This document shows positions 33,975 through 41,926 of a stretch of DNA of 64,000 nucleotides, in pieces. The translations under genes and the position numbers were made by a program. Each line of letters opens with the position of its first letter. The stretch's first letter is position 1. The notes beneath the pieces are model-generated. The model was not told where the DNA came from and searched no databases. It saw only the letters and a list, made by a program, of their open reading frames with translations. Source of the stretch: Barnesiella viscericola DSM 18177 (GTDB lineage: Bacteria > Bacteroidota > Bacteroidia > Bacteroidales > Barnesiellaceae); NCBI RefSeq assembly GCF_000512915.1, contig NZ_CP007034.1:372001-436000 (forward strand), read 5' to 3'.

Positions 33975-35474
33975 TTAATATACCGAAACGGTGCTGATAA
34001 GCGGACAGGCCTTGCTGTCGGTAATCTTCACACGGATATAACGGGCTTGCGTACCGCTGCCATAGGAGGTCGTATCGTCGTTCTTGGCCATAATACGCTT
34101 GTAACCGATGGTTGTACCGGTGGCAAACGGATCCCAAGAGCTGTTGTCACTGCTGGTTTCGATCGAGAAGCCTTTTACCCGTTGTCCCAGGGCAATATAC
34201 TCTTGCAGGGTCACATAGTGAATGGTTTTCACCTCACCCAGGTCAATGACGAAGGTTCCGGTAATCTCGTCGTCGTTGGTGGCCCAATAGGTGTTTTTGT
34301 CGCCATCAGTCATGTTGGAAGCGGCAAAGTTGCCCGGGTTACGGGTCTGCTCGGCCGTTACCGTTTTATCCAAAGCCATATCGACGCTCAACCGGGCTGT
34401 CAACAACTCGCCCAAACCGCGAAGGCTCGTACATACGTTCTCGGGCATTACGCCATCGGTATTGGGTGCGCAGTTCATGATAAGGGTAGCGTTACGCCCT
34501 ACACTTTCGAGATAGATCTGGAACAGTCTCTCGGCCGACTTGGCTTGTTCTTCTGCGGTCCAAAACCATTTGGAGGTTGTGCGTACATCGACCTCCGAAG
34601 GCATGAACAACAGGCCATCTTCGGCACCCACATTATTGGTAGTCTCGCTATTGATACTGTTTACATCGAAATTGGACCAGCAGGTCTTTCCCGAATAACC
34701 GTCCTCATTACCACACCAGCGGAATTCACGACCCCATACCACACAGTTGGGTTGCATCTCGTGAATGCGTTGCGTGAGGTTATCCCAGTCATAGTAGGTC
34801 TTCTTGTCAATCGTGCGGTTGACCAGAGAATTGCCGCCATAATAACCTTGACCGCCATTGGCCCCATCGAACCAGATTTCAAACAGTTCGCCGTAGTTGG
34901 TACAAAGTTCGGTTATCTGTTTCAAAAATACATCGGTCACATAGGTACTGGTTGCATAATGCTCATTGCTGGCGTCCCAGGGAGAGAGATAGACTCCAAA
35001 TTTCATATTGCGTTTGCGACAGGCCTCGGAAAACAGCAAGGGAATATCGACCTGCGCACTCACGCCTGCACCGTTCAATACACTAAAATCGGTACTCTCG
35101 GTGGGCCACAGACAGAAACCGTCATGGTGCTTGCAAATAACTACGGCACCCTTCATACCGGCCGAGTGCATGGCCTCGACCCATTGGTCGCAATCGGGTA
35201 TGGTTTGCGGAGCATACTCTTTCGGATTGGGTTTACGGTTATTACCCCACTCTGTTCCTACAAAGGTATTGGGGCCGTAATGTGAAAAGCCATAAAACTC
35301 CGTCTCCATCCAATTTAACTGTCGCTCGGTCGGAACCGGGAAAACAGGAGACGGGATGTTGTCGGGATTGGGAAGATTTTGCTCCGTAAAATCTTGGGAT
35401 TTTACGGGCAAAGACAAACTTGTCAGTCCTAGAACAAGTGTGACAAAGGTTAATCTTTTGCAGATATGTCTCAT
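33975..35474 (-). CDS. Secreted alpha-L-fucosidase (GH29) with F5/8-type C domain
   Basis: A 499-residue enzyme expected to release fucose from host or dietary glycans. Signal peptide: MRHICKRLTFVTLVLGLTSL onward. The GH29 domain shows FGFSHYGPNTF-like FYGFSHYGPNTFVGTEWG, VVICKHHDGFCLWPT and EIWFDGANGG, where the Asp is the likely nucleophile. The last 130 residues are a discoidin-type carbohydrate-binding domain ending at the stop. The ATG at 35474 is rebuilt from the last base of an IS element plus the target-site TG. The native promoter is on the far side of the IS, so expression is probably reduced or altered. The next gene is co-directional. Confidence 0.88.
   Translation of the reverse strand: MRHICKRLTFVTLVLGLTSLSLPVKSQDFTEQNLPNPDNIPSPVFPVPTERQLNWMETEFYGFSHYGPNTFVGTEWGNNRKPNPKEYAPQTIPDCDQWVEAMHSAGMKGAVVICKHHDGFCLWPTESTDFSVLNGAGVSAQVDIPLLFSEACRKRNMKFGVYLSPWDASNEHYATSTYVTDVFLKQITELCTNYGELFEIWFDGANGGQGYYGGNSLVNRTIDKKTYYDWDNLTQRIHEMQPNCVVWGREFRWCGNEDGYSGKTCWSNFDVNSINSETTNNVGAEDGLLFMPSEVDVRTTSKWFWTAEEQAKSAERLFQIYLESVGRNATLIMNCAPNTDGVMPENVCTSLRGLGELLTARLSVDMALDKTVTAEQTRNPGNFAASNMTDGDKNTYWATNDDEITGTFVIDLGEVKTIHYVTLQEYIALGQRVKGFSIETSSDNSSWDPFATGTTIGYKRIMAKNDDTTSYGSGTQARYIRVKITDSKACPLISTVSVY
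35467..35473. repeat. Target-site duplication, left copy
   Basis: TGTCTCA here and at 36990-36996, directly flanking the two inverted-repeat ends of the IS element. A perfect 7-base duplication indicates insertion of the whole 35474-36989 unit in one event. Confidence 0.8.
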
Positions 35475-35566
35475 CACTGCTGTCCGGAGAAGATTCTCCA
35501 AAGCAGCTATTATTAATTAATACTCAACTGGTTACGAGGATAATAAAATTTTTCGATTAGAAATCA

Positions 35567-35574
35567 TAGTTTTG
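35567..35574 (+). promoter_or_regulatory. -7 element of the truncated IS left end
   Basis: TAGTTTTG fits TAnnTTTG, 32 bases before the remnant transposase ATG at 35607. It occupies the place equivalent to TAACTTTG (35761-35768) in the complete copy. Confidence 0.5.
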
Positions 35575-35606
35575 CAAGAAGGTATAAACAGCCAATTCTG
35601 CAAACT

Positions 35607-35711
35607 ATGAACAAAGGAAAAACAATATTTGCACAGGTTATGTCTCTTATAAACACATACGAATTCACTAGTGTCCGGAGAAAAATTCTCCGACAAGGGT
35701 TTAATTATTAA
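35607..35711 (+). pseudogene. Truncated transposase 5' end
   Basis: Reads MNKGKTIFAQVMSLINTYEF, matching the first 20 residues of the complete transposase (MNKGKTIFAQIMSLINEYEF). The frame then runs into the second left inverted repeat and stops 14 codons later. DNA similarity between the two copies is clearly below identity, so this is a fragment of a diverged relative, not a recent duplicate. Confidence 0.85.
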
Positions 35712-35760
35712 ACATCAATAATGTTATAAGCATTAGAAAATTTTTCGATTAGAACATCAG

Positions 35761-35768
35761 TAACTTTG
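35761..35768 (+). promoter_or_regulatory. -7 element of the transposase gene
   Basis: TAACTTTG, exact fit to the consensus, 30 bases before the transposase ATG at 35799. Confidence 0.55.
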
Positions 35769-35798
35769 CGGTAGCCATCAAGAGGTTATCCGCAAGCC

Positions 35799-36968
35799 AT
35801 GAACAAAGGAAAAACAATCTTCGCTCAGATTATGTCTCTCATTAACGAATACGAGTTCAAGAAATGTGTCGACCGCTACAAAGGTGACCGGCATGCTATC
35901 AAATTCAATTGTCGTGACCAGTTCATGGTGATGAGTTTTGCACAGTTCACTGACAGAGCTGGTTTGAGAGATATAGAGACTACACTTAACCTCTGCGGCG
36001 ACCTCTATCGCTCCGGAATCAAGGCAATACCTCGATCCACGCTTGCGGAGGCCAATGAGAAGAAGGATTGGCGTATATATCAAGACTTTGCGATGACTTT
36101 GGTAAAGGAAGCCACGATGCTTTACAAGGATGAAAAGCTGCGAATTGGTCTTGAGGAGATGATATATGCGTTTGACAGCAGTACCATTGAACTGTGTCTT
36201 AAGTTGTGTCCATGGGCCGAGTTTCATCATGGTAAGGGCGCGTTCAAGATACATACACTGATGGATCTGCGAGGCTCGATTCCCACATTTGTCATGCTCA
36301 CGCCAGGCAAGGTTAACGATGCCAGGATGATGGACAAGATTCCTGTTGAAGCAGGTGCTTTCTACCTGATGGATAGGGGATATGTTGCCTTTGAGAAACT
36401 TTACAAGCATTTCCAGCAAAAGGGCGCCTACTTTGTTACACGCGCCAAGGACAATATGTCTTATGAGGTTATTGAGTCCAGACCTGTCAATAAAGACTCG
36501 GGCGTTCTTTCGGATGAGACTATCAGACTTGCTGGATATTACTCTACCAGAAAGTATCCAGACACATTGAGACTTGTTGTGTATGAAGACTTTGAGACTG
36601 GAAGAGTATATCGATTTCTGACCAGCAACTTTGCGATTGACGATCCGCTGACTATTGCGGAACTCTACCGTGAACGCTGGCTGATAGAACTGTTCTTCAA
36701 ATGGATCAAGCAGCATCTTCACATCAGGACTTTCTACGGCACTTCCAAGAACGCCGTGTACACGCAGATATGGATAGCCATTTGTGACTATCTGCTGCTC
36801 ATCATTGCGAAGAAGCGATACGGGTTGGATCCAAGTCTTCATTCTATCTCTAACTCAATCGGACAAGTCCTCTTCCAGAGGGCGGATATCCGTGAAATTT
36901 ATAATCAGCCGACAACTCCCGTTTGTGTTCCGGAGGCGGGTTCTGTCGAGCAACCTACTTTATGGTAA
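35799..36968 (+). CDS. IS4-family transposase, intact
   Basis: A 389-residue DDE transposase. A DUF4372-like N-terminal part is followed by the catalytic domain. Asp126 is in YAFDSSTIEL and Asp192 is in LMDRGY. The third residue, Glu297, is in YRERWLIELFFKWIK, which carries the IS4 signature Y-x2-R-x3-E-x6-K (Tyr290, Arg293, Glu297, Lys304). All three acidic residues are present and the frame is open to the stop, 3 bases before the right inverted repeat, so the protein should be active. It is transcribed opposite to the fucosidase gene. Confidence 0.93.
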   Translation: MNKGKTIFAQIMSLINEYEFKKCVDRYKGDRHAIKFNCRDQFMVMSFAQFTDRAGLRDIETTLNLCGDLYRSGIKAIPRSTLAEANEKKDWRIYQDFAMTLVKEATMLYKDEKLRIGLEEMIYAFDSSTIELCLKLCPWAEFHHGKGAFKIHTLMDLRGSIPTFVMLTPGKVNDARMMDKIPVEAGAFYLMDRGYVAFEKLYKHFQQKGAYFVTRAKDNMSYEVIESRPVNKDSGVLSDETIRLAGYYSTRKYPDTLRLVVYEDFETGRVYRFLTSNFAIDDPLTIAELYRERWLIELFFKWIKQHLHIRTFYGTSKNAVYTQIWIAICDYLLLIIAKKRYGLDPSLHSISNSIGQVLFQRADIREIYNQPTTPVCVPEAGSVEQPTLW

Positions 36969-36989
36969 AATTTCTCCGGACAGCAGTGA

Positions 36990-36996
36990 TGTCTCA
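36990..36996. repeat. Target-site duplication, right copy
   Basis: TGTCTCA, identical to 35467-35473. On the minus strand the base before it completes ATG (36997-36995), which is the original fucosidase start codon stranded on the promoter side. Confidence 0.8.
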
Positions 36997-37018
36997 TAAT
37001 ATTATAATTTTAACCCCA

Positions 37019-37050
37019 CAAATATAAAACACTCTTTTTAATAATACAAA
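37019..37050 (-). promoter_or_regulatory. Stranded native promoter of the fucosidase gene
   Basis: On the minus strand TTTG (37050-37047) and TATATTTG (37026-37019) are exactly 20 bases apart, a complete Bacteroidetes promoter. It points to the stranded ATG at 36997 with a leader of about 15 bases. The IS now separates it from the rest of the gene. Confidence 0.75.
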
Positions 37051-37141
37051 ACTTAGTTTACATTTTATTAAATGTAATACTAAAATAAAGGGAGCAGATG
37101 ATTCTGCTCCCCTTGTCTCTAAACGCCCAATACAAATCCAT

Positions 37142-39790
37142 TTACTCGCCGTTTCCATACTGTTTTTCGATGAGTTTTTCGGCCTCGTCTTTCAAGTTTT
37201 GAGCCTGCTTTTCGGCCTCTTCGACCAATTTCTTACCGGCGGCCTGGGCGGCTATCTTGGCTAACGGATTCGAGGCCTTGGCTACCAGTTTTTCACTCTC
37301 CGACTTGGCCGTTTCAATCAGTTTGTTTCCGGCATCTTCGGCCTGTTTGCGAATGGCGGCTTTCTGTGCCTCCACGTCCTCGGCATCGACACCCAATACC
37401 TTCGAGGCTACCGTGCTGGTCACCACATTCTTCACCACCTCCTCAGTATTGAGCTTAATCGAGGGTTTCGTAAACGAGCCTCCTATCGTAGCCGACACAT
37501 TGCTCAACGCTCCGGCTCCGGGAATATTGATTTTGGCCACATAATCGATTGTCTGGTCGAGACCCGTCTCACCCGAAAGGTTCATGGTGATGCTGCCCAT
37601 CTTGATGTCAAAGGGCGAGGTCTTCACCTTGCCATCGGCTATGGCAAAGGAGATTTTCAAATCCTTGGCTTCGATATTCTTCAACTTGTCGTTCTTCAAC
37701 AGGGTTGCCAGTTGGCTGAATACCTCGATATTCTGCAACCTGATATCGTTGGACTGAATCACACCCTGAGCGGTCAACGTATTCAAATCGGGCGACATCT
37801 GACTGTCGAGTGCCGATTTCAAATCGAATTTCACCGAATAGGTACCACCTGTCTTCTCAAAGATGGGGACAATCTGTTTTACCATATCGAGCTGGTCGAA
37901 GGTCTGTCCGAACGAGGCTTTCTGGATATCCAAATCGAAATTGACCTGAGGCCGCAACGCATTCTCGGCCGTGGAATAGACCCCGTTGGCCACCATCAAT
38001 CCGCCGAAGGCATTGAGGCTGAGCGGGGTCATTCGCACGGCTCCGTCGGCCACGACCAGTTTACCCTTCACGTTGTCGAGTACCATCTTCTGGAAGAGAA
38101 TCTTTTTGAACGAAGCGTTCAGGGTCATATCGATGTTCTTGGGCACCTCAATAGCCGAGAGTGCGGTGGTATCGGTTTCGGTCGCGGTCTCTTCGGTGGA
38201 CGAGCTTTCGCCCATCAACTCGTTCAAATCGAGCAGCGACGAGGTGACCGTGAGCGTACCCTTTATCGTCTCATTCTTCAAAACATAGGCCAGATAATTC
38301 GAAAGCGAACCCTGAGCCTGAACATCGCTCTGCCCTACCTTCACGTCGAGTTGCGAGAGGGTCATGGCCTTGGCCGAAATCGATGCCTTTGCCTGCTTCA
38401 CGGCCACGGCCGGCATATCCTTCATCGCCAGGTCCATATCGGCAATCGAGAAGGTTCCCTCGCCCTGTATCTTTTCGTAATTCTCTTTTTCGATGTCCGA
38501 CATGCGACCGGCCAGACGCAAATCGGCCGTGACGATACCGCTCAGTTTGATAGAATCGCCCAGCGGGTATATATCCTTGACTTTACCCAAGTGTACCGTA
38601 CCGCTGGCCGTTGCCTTGAAATTCAGGTCGGACATGGGGGTGGCGGCATAGAGCGTTGCCTTGAACGGATTGCCGGCCATGGTGAATCGGAACTCCGACA
38701 AGTCGATGACCGTCTTGTCCAGATCACCACCGGGATTGCTCACGGCAGCCGCGATGTTGATGCCGTTGACCGACGCCGGCATTCCTTCGTAATTGAAGGT
38801 AGCATCTTTCACATTCAGTGTGAGACCGAATTGCGGCATCGCGTCGCCCTCCATACGCCCTTTGGCAAAGGCGGTGAGCGACATGTTGCCGGTGGTGCGT
38901 AGTTTGTCGAAATTGTTCTGATAGATGGCCGGTACCAGCGACAACAACTCCTTGAAATTGATTTCGGTTGTGTTGAGTTTCAAATCCATCTCCATGGCCC
39001 CGTTGTCGAGCAAGGCCAGCCACCCGTCGAGATTCAACACAATTGCATTGAGGCTCAACGAGTTTTCCTTCAAGGTAAACTTATTGTTCTTCAAATCGGC
39101 CGACACGGTCAACTTCGCCTCGGCCCTGGCCTGTTTCAAATACGAAACGCCACCCATGGCCAGGTAGATATTCTCGCACGACAGCCGGCTGTCTATATCG
39201 GTCACATCGGCACTCATGTCGCCCGACAGTTTCAAATTGAGCTTGTCGGTATAGAACTGCATCTGGGTCGAGTCGTCCATATAGACGAGCGTGGCATCGG
39301 CGATTTTGAAATGTTTCAGTTTCAGCCGGAACGACGAAGCGATCTCCACCTCGGTCGTATCCTCCTCGACGGCCAGAGTATCGGGCTTCATGATGTCCCA
39401 GTTCACCCGGCCATCGGCCAGTTTCACCGCCTTGACCGACGGCCGGTCGAGCACAATGTAGTTCACATCGAACCCTTCGTCGCCAAACAGGCTCATCACA
39501 TTCACGGCTACATCGATCGACCGTGCCGACACCAGCGTATCGCCCTCGAAATCGCCCACGCCCGAGAGCGACAGGCCGTTCAACTCGATAGAGGCACTCG
39601 GGAAGTGTGAGAAGAGGCTGATGTGGAGCGACTCGAAATCGAGCCGGGCATTCAACATCTCGTTGGCCTCCTTCTTCACGATGTTCATCACCTTGTCTTG
39701 GAACATAAAGGGCAAGACAAGCATCAATACCAAGATAACCGCTACGGTTATGCCGGTAATCTTCAATCCTTTTTTCAGATTTTTGTTCAT
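37142..39790 (-). CDS. AsmA-family protein
   Basis: An 882-residue protein with an N-terminal transmembrane helix (GLKITGITVAVILVLMLVLPF) and a long periplasmic part rich in repeating beta segments, as in AsmA/TamB-type proteins thought to help lipid transport or outer-membrane assembly. An AsmA-like C-terminal domain is suggested by ALSAIEVPKNIDMTLNASFKKI through GETGLDQTIDYVAKINIPGAG. The tail is Lys/Glu/Ala-rich and probably a helical coiled coil (about residues 810-880). It lies 8 bases after the helicase gene, so both are in one operon. Confidence 0.85.
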   Translation of the reverse strand: MNKNLKKGLKITGITVAVILVLMLVLPFMFQDKVMNIVKKEANEMLNARLDFESLHISLFSHFPSASIELNGLSLSGVGDFEGDTLVSARSIDVAVNVMSLFGDEGFDVNYIVLDRPSVKAVKLADGRVNWDIMKPDTLAVEEDTTEVEIASSFRLKLKHFKIADATLVYMDDSTQMQFYTDKLNLKLSGDMSADVTDIDSRLSCENIYLAMGGVSYLKQARAEAKLTVSADLKNNKFTLKENSLSLNAIVLNLDGWLALLDNGAMEMDLKLNTTEINFKELLSLVPAIYQNNFDKLRTTGNMSLTAFAKGRMEGDAMPQFGLTLNVKDATFNYEGMPASVNGINIAAAVSNPGGDLDKTVIDLSEFRFTMAGNPFKATLYAATPMSDLNFKATASGTVHLGKVKDIYPLGDSIKLSGIVTADLRLAGRMSDIEKENYEKIQGEGTFSIADMDLAMKDMPAVAVKQAKASISAKAMTLSQLDVKVGQSDVQAQGSLSNYLAYVLKNETIKGTLTVTSSLLDLNELMGESSSTEETATETDTTALSAIEVPKNIDMTLNASFKKILFQKMVLDNVKGKLVVADGAVRMTPLSLNAFGGLMVANGVYSTAENALRPQVNFDLDIQKASFGQTFDQLDMVKQIVPIFEKTGGTYSVKFDLKSALDSQMSPDLNTLTAQGVIQSNDIRLQNIEVFSQLATLLKNDKLKNIEAKDLKISFAIADGKVKTSPFDIKMGSITMNLSGETGLDQTIDYVAKINIPGAGALSNVSATIGGSFTKPSIKLNTEEVVKNVVTSTVASKVLGVDAEDVEAQKAAIRKQAEDAGNKLIETAKSESEKLVAKASNPLAKIAAQAAGKKLVEEAEKQAQNLKDEAEKLIEKQYGNGE

Positions 39791-39798
39791 CAGGGTCT

Positions 39799-41820
39799 CT
39801 ATTTTTGGTTATTCTGTTGTCTCTCTTCCCGCAGCTCCTCGGCAATGGCCCAATGGCGGGCGGCCATGTCGGGCATGTCGAGCTTGATGAAGGTATCGCC
39901 CAGCCGGTCGTGTGCCGTGGCATGCCCGGGCTTCTGCTTGACGGCCTTGGCAAAATCGGAAAGCGCCGCCTCGTAATCGCCCTGCTTGTAGCGCAAACGG
40001 CCCCGGTTGTAAAGGGCCTTGAAGTTCAACGGGCTCAACCGAACGGCCTCGTTGTAACACCTCATGGCCTCGTGTTCGTCGCCACCATCTTCGAGCGTAA
40101 TACCTTTTCGCACCCAGGCATCGACCATCGTGGGGTCGAGCGCCAGCGCCTTGTCGAAATTGGCCAGTGCAGCCCGCACATCCTTGGCCTTGGTGATGCA
40201 CTCGTTACCCAACAGATAATACTCGCGGGCATACTTGCGCAACACGGTATCCTTGTCGGCCAGCGACTGGCGCAGCTCCCGGTTCTTCTCGCGCAGCTGA
40301 TTGATTACATTCAGCTTGCGCCGAATATACCGTTGAATCACCGGTTTCTCAATATCATAACGCGTGTGAATGGCCTTGAAAAACGATTGCAGCATACGGT
40401 CGAAATCACCCTCGTCGAAGGCCTTGACCGTATCGGCATAAAGCCGGTCGGCCTGCGCCAGCTTCAACGACTGCTCGATGAGAGCCGGATTGTTGAACTC
40501 CCGGCTGAATCGCACAATATCGGGATTGACAAAAATATCGCGGTGCATGATGGGCTTTTTCAGCACAATCCCCTCCAACGACTTGCACCGGCTCAACGCC
40601 ACGTAGGTCTGCCCACCGGCAAAGGCTCCGCCGGTAAAGTCGATGACCACCTTGTTGAAGGTAAGCCCCTGACTCTTGTGAACGGTGATGGCCCAAGCCA
40701 GCCGAATGGGAAACTGCACAAAGGTGCCCAGCACATTCTCCTCGATGCTCTTCTCTTTCTCGTTATAGGTGTATTTGATATTCTCCCACACACAACGCTC
40801 CAACTCGTACAACTCGCCCGATTCGAGCACGACCTCAATCTTCTCGTCGTCGGTAATGTCGGAGACGATGCCTATCGTACCGTTCACCCACCGGCGGTCG
40901 GGATCGTTCTTGATAAACATGACCTGCGCACCCGGTTTGATGACCAGTTCGAGCGAGGTGGGTAAACTGCCCTCGGGAAAGTCGCCCTTGATTTCGCCCC
41001 GGAAGGTGTGCTCCTCGCCCGGCAGACGGGCCAACCGGTTCTCGTTGATAAAGTCGACCTGGTCGCGACGGGTGGCCAGCGTAATCGAGAAATCGTTGTT
41101 GTCGCACTCATAATCCCTGATATAGCGGCTGTTGAGCAAATCGAGCTCCTCGCGCGTAGCGGTATTGTTGCGTATCTTGTCCAAGAGTTGCACAAAACGT
41201 TCGTCCTGCTGACGATAGACCGTCTGCAATTCGATGGGGACCAAAGCCATCTCGCGGAACACCCGGGCCGAGAAGAAATAGGCATTGGGATAAAAGCGGC
41301 CAAGTATGTCGCGCATGTCGGCCGTCACGACCGGTTCCAACTGATACACATCGCCCACCAGCAGCAACTGCTTGCCCCCGAACGGCAGACGCATATTGCC
41401 CGAATAGACCCGCAACACCCGGTCGATGAAATCAATCATGTCGGCCCGCACCATCGAAATCTCGTCGATAATAATCAACTCGACCTCACGCAAGAGTTGG
41501 CGCTGTTTCTTGTTGTATTTGAGCAGGTCGTAGATGCGGCCTCCTGTCAGACTCAAATCAGGGTCGTCGGGCAGCATGGGCCGGAAGGGCATCTTGAAAA
41601 ACGAGTGTATCGTACTGCCCCCCACATGAATGGCGGCCACCCCGGTGGGGGCCAACACCACGTGTTTCTTTTTGACATGCTCGCACACATATTTCAGGAA
41701 GGTCGATTTACCCGTACCCGCCTTCCCGGTGAGGAAGACCGACTGGTGGGTATATCGAATGAGGCTCAACGCATCTTGGAACTCCTTGTTCCCAGTATCT
41801 ATTGTCAAGTTATCGTCCAT
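39799..41820 (-). CDS. Pif1/RecD-like helicase fused to TPR repeats
   Basis: A 673-residue protein. The N-terminal 450 residues form a superfamily-1 helicase: Walker A in FLTGKAGTGKSTFL, Walker B in LIIIDEISMV, a UvrD-like C-terminal part with AWAITVHKSQGLTFNKVVIDF and FAGGQTYVALSRC. The last 130 residues hold three tetratricopeptide repeats (for example AALANFDKALALDPTMVDAW, AMRCYNEAVRLSPLNFKALY and AALSDFAKAVKQKPGHATAH). The fusion suggests that the helicase acts with a protein partner. It precedes the AsmA gene by 8 bases. The biological role is not clear. Confidence 0.9.
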   Translation of the reverse strand: MDDNLTIDTGNKEFQDALSLIRYTHQSVFLTGKAGTGKSTFLKYVCEHVKKKHVVLAPTGVAAIHVGGSTIHSFFKMPFRPMLPDDPDLSLTGGRIYDLLKYNKKQRQLLREVELIIIDEISMVRADMIDFIDRVLRVYSGNMRLPFGGKQLLLVGDVYQLEPVVTADMRDILGRFYPNAYFFSARVFREMALVPIELQTVYRQQDERFVQLLDKIRNNTATREELDLLNSRYIRDYECDNNDFSITLATRRDQVDFINENRLARLPGEEHTFRGEIKGDFPEGSLPTSLELVIKPGAQVMFIKNDPDRRWVNGTIGIVSDITDDEKIEVVLESGELYELERCVWENIKYTYNEKEKSIEENVLGTFVQFPIRLAWAITVHKSQGLTFNKVVIDFTGGAFAGGQTYVALSRCKSLEGIVLKKPIMHRDIFVNPDIVRFSREFNNPALIEQSLKLAQADRLYADTVKAFDEGDFDRMLQSFFKAIHTRYDIEKPVIQRYIRRKLNVINQLREKNRELRQSLADKDTVLRKYAREYYLLGNECITKAKDVRAALANFDKALALDPTMVDAWVRKGITLEDGGDEHEAMRCYNEAVRLSPLNFKALYNRGRLRYKQGDYEAALSDFAKAVKQKPGHATAHDRLGDTFIKLDMPDMAARHWAIAEELREERQQNNQK

Positions 41821-41871
41821 TCAATCTCAGCTTTTCGGCTTTTTCAAAGGTAATGATTTCTTTTTAAAAAA

Positions 41872-41903
41872 GAAAGAGCGGCTCTCAATCGAGTCGCTCT
41901 TCC
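41872..41903 (-). terminator. Intrinsic terminator after the FadL-like gene
   Basis: A stem of about 12 bp (minus strand GAAGAGCGACTC pairing with GAGCCGCTCTTTC, one mismatch) followed on the minus strand by CTTTTTT, 24 bases after the stop at 41927. Confidence 0.7.
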
Positions 41904-41926
41904 CTAAAAATATAAACTTTATAGAA

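Larger units (their letters stand above)
35474..36989 (+). mobile_element. Composite IS4-family element
   Basis: Terminal inverted repeats TCACTGCTGTCCGGAGAA (35474-35491 and, inverted, 36972-36989) match perfectly over 18 bases. They are flanked by the 7-base duplication TGTCTCA. Inside are two left ends: a truncated one (35474-35664) with its own -7 element and the first 20 codons of a transposase, and a complete one starting at about 35665 with a near-identical inverted repeat (TCACTAGTGTCCGGAGAA, two mismatches). The full transposase gene follows. The element therefore moved with an extra partial left end, or was remodelled by recombination between related copies. Confidence 0.85.

Noticed and set aside
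35778-36842. A 354-codon minus-strand open frame inside the IS element
   Set aside because: It lies opposite the transposase, whose catalytic residues are all present. The antisense frame shows no recognisable domain.
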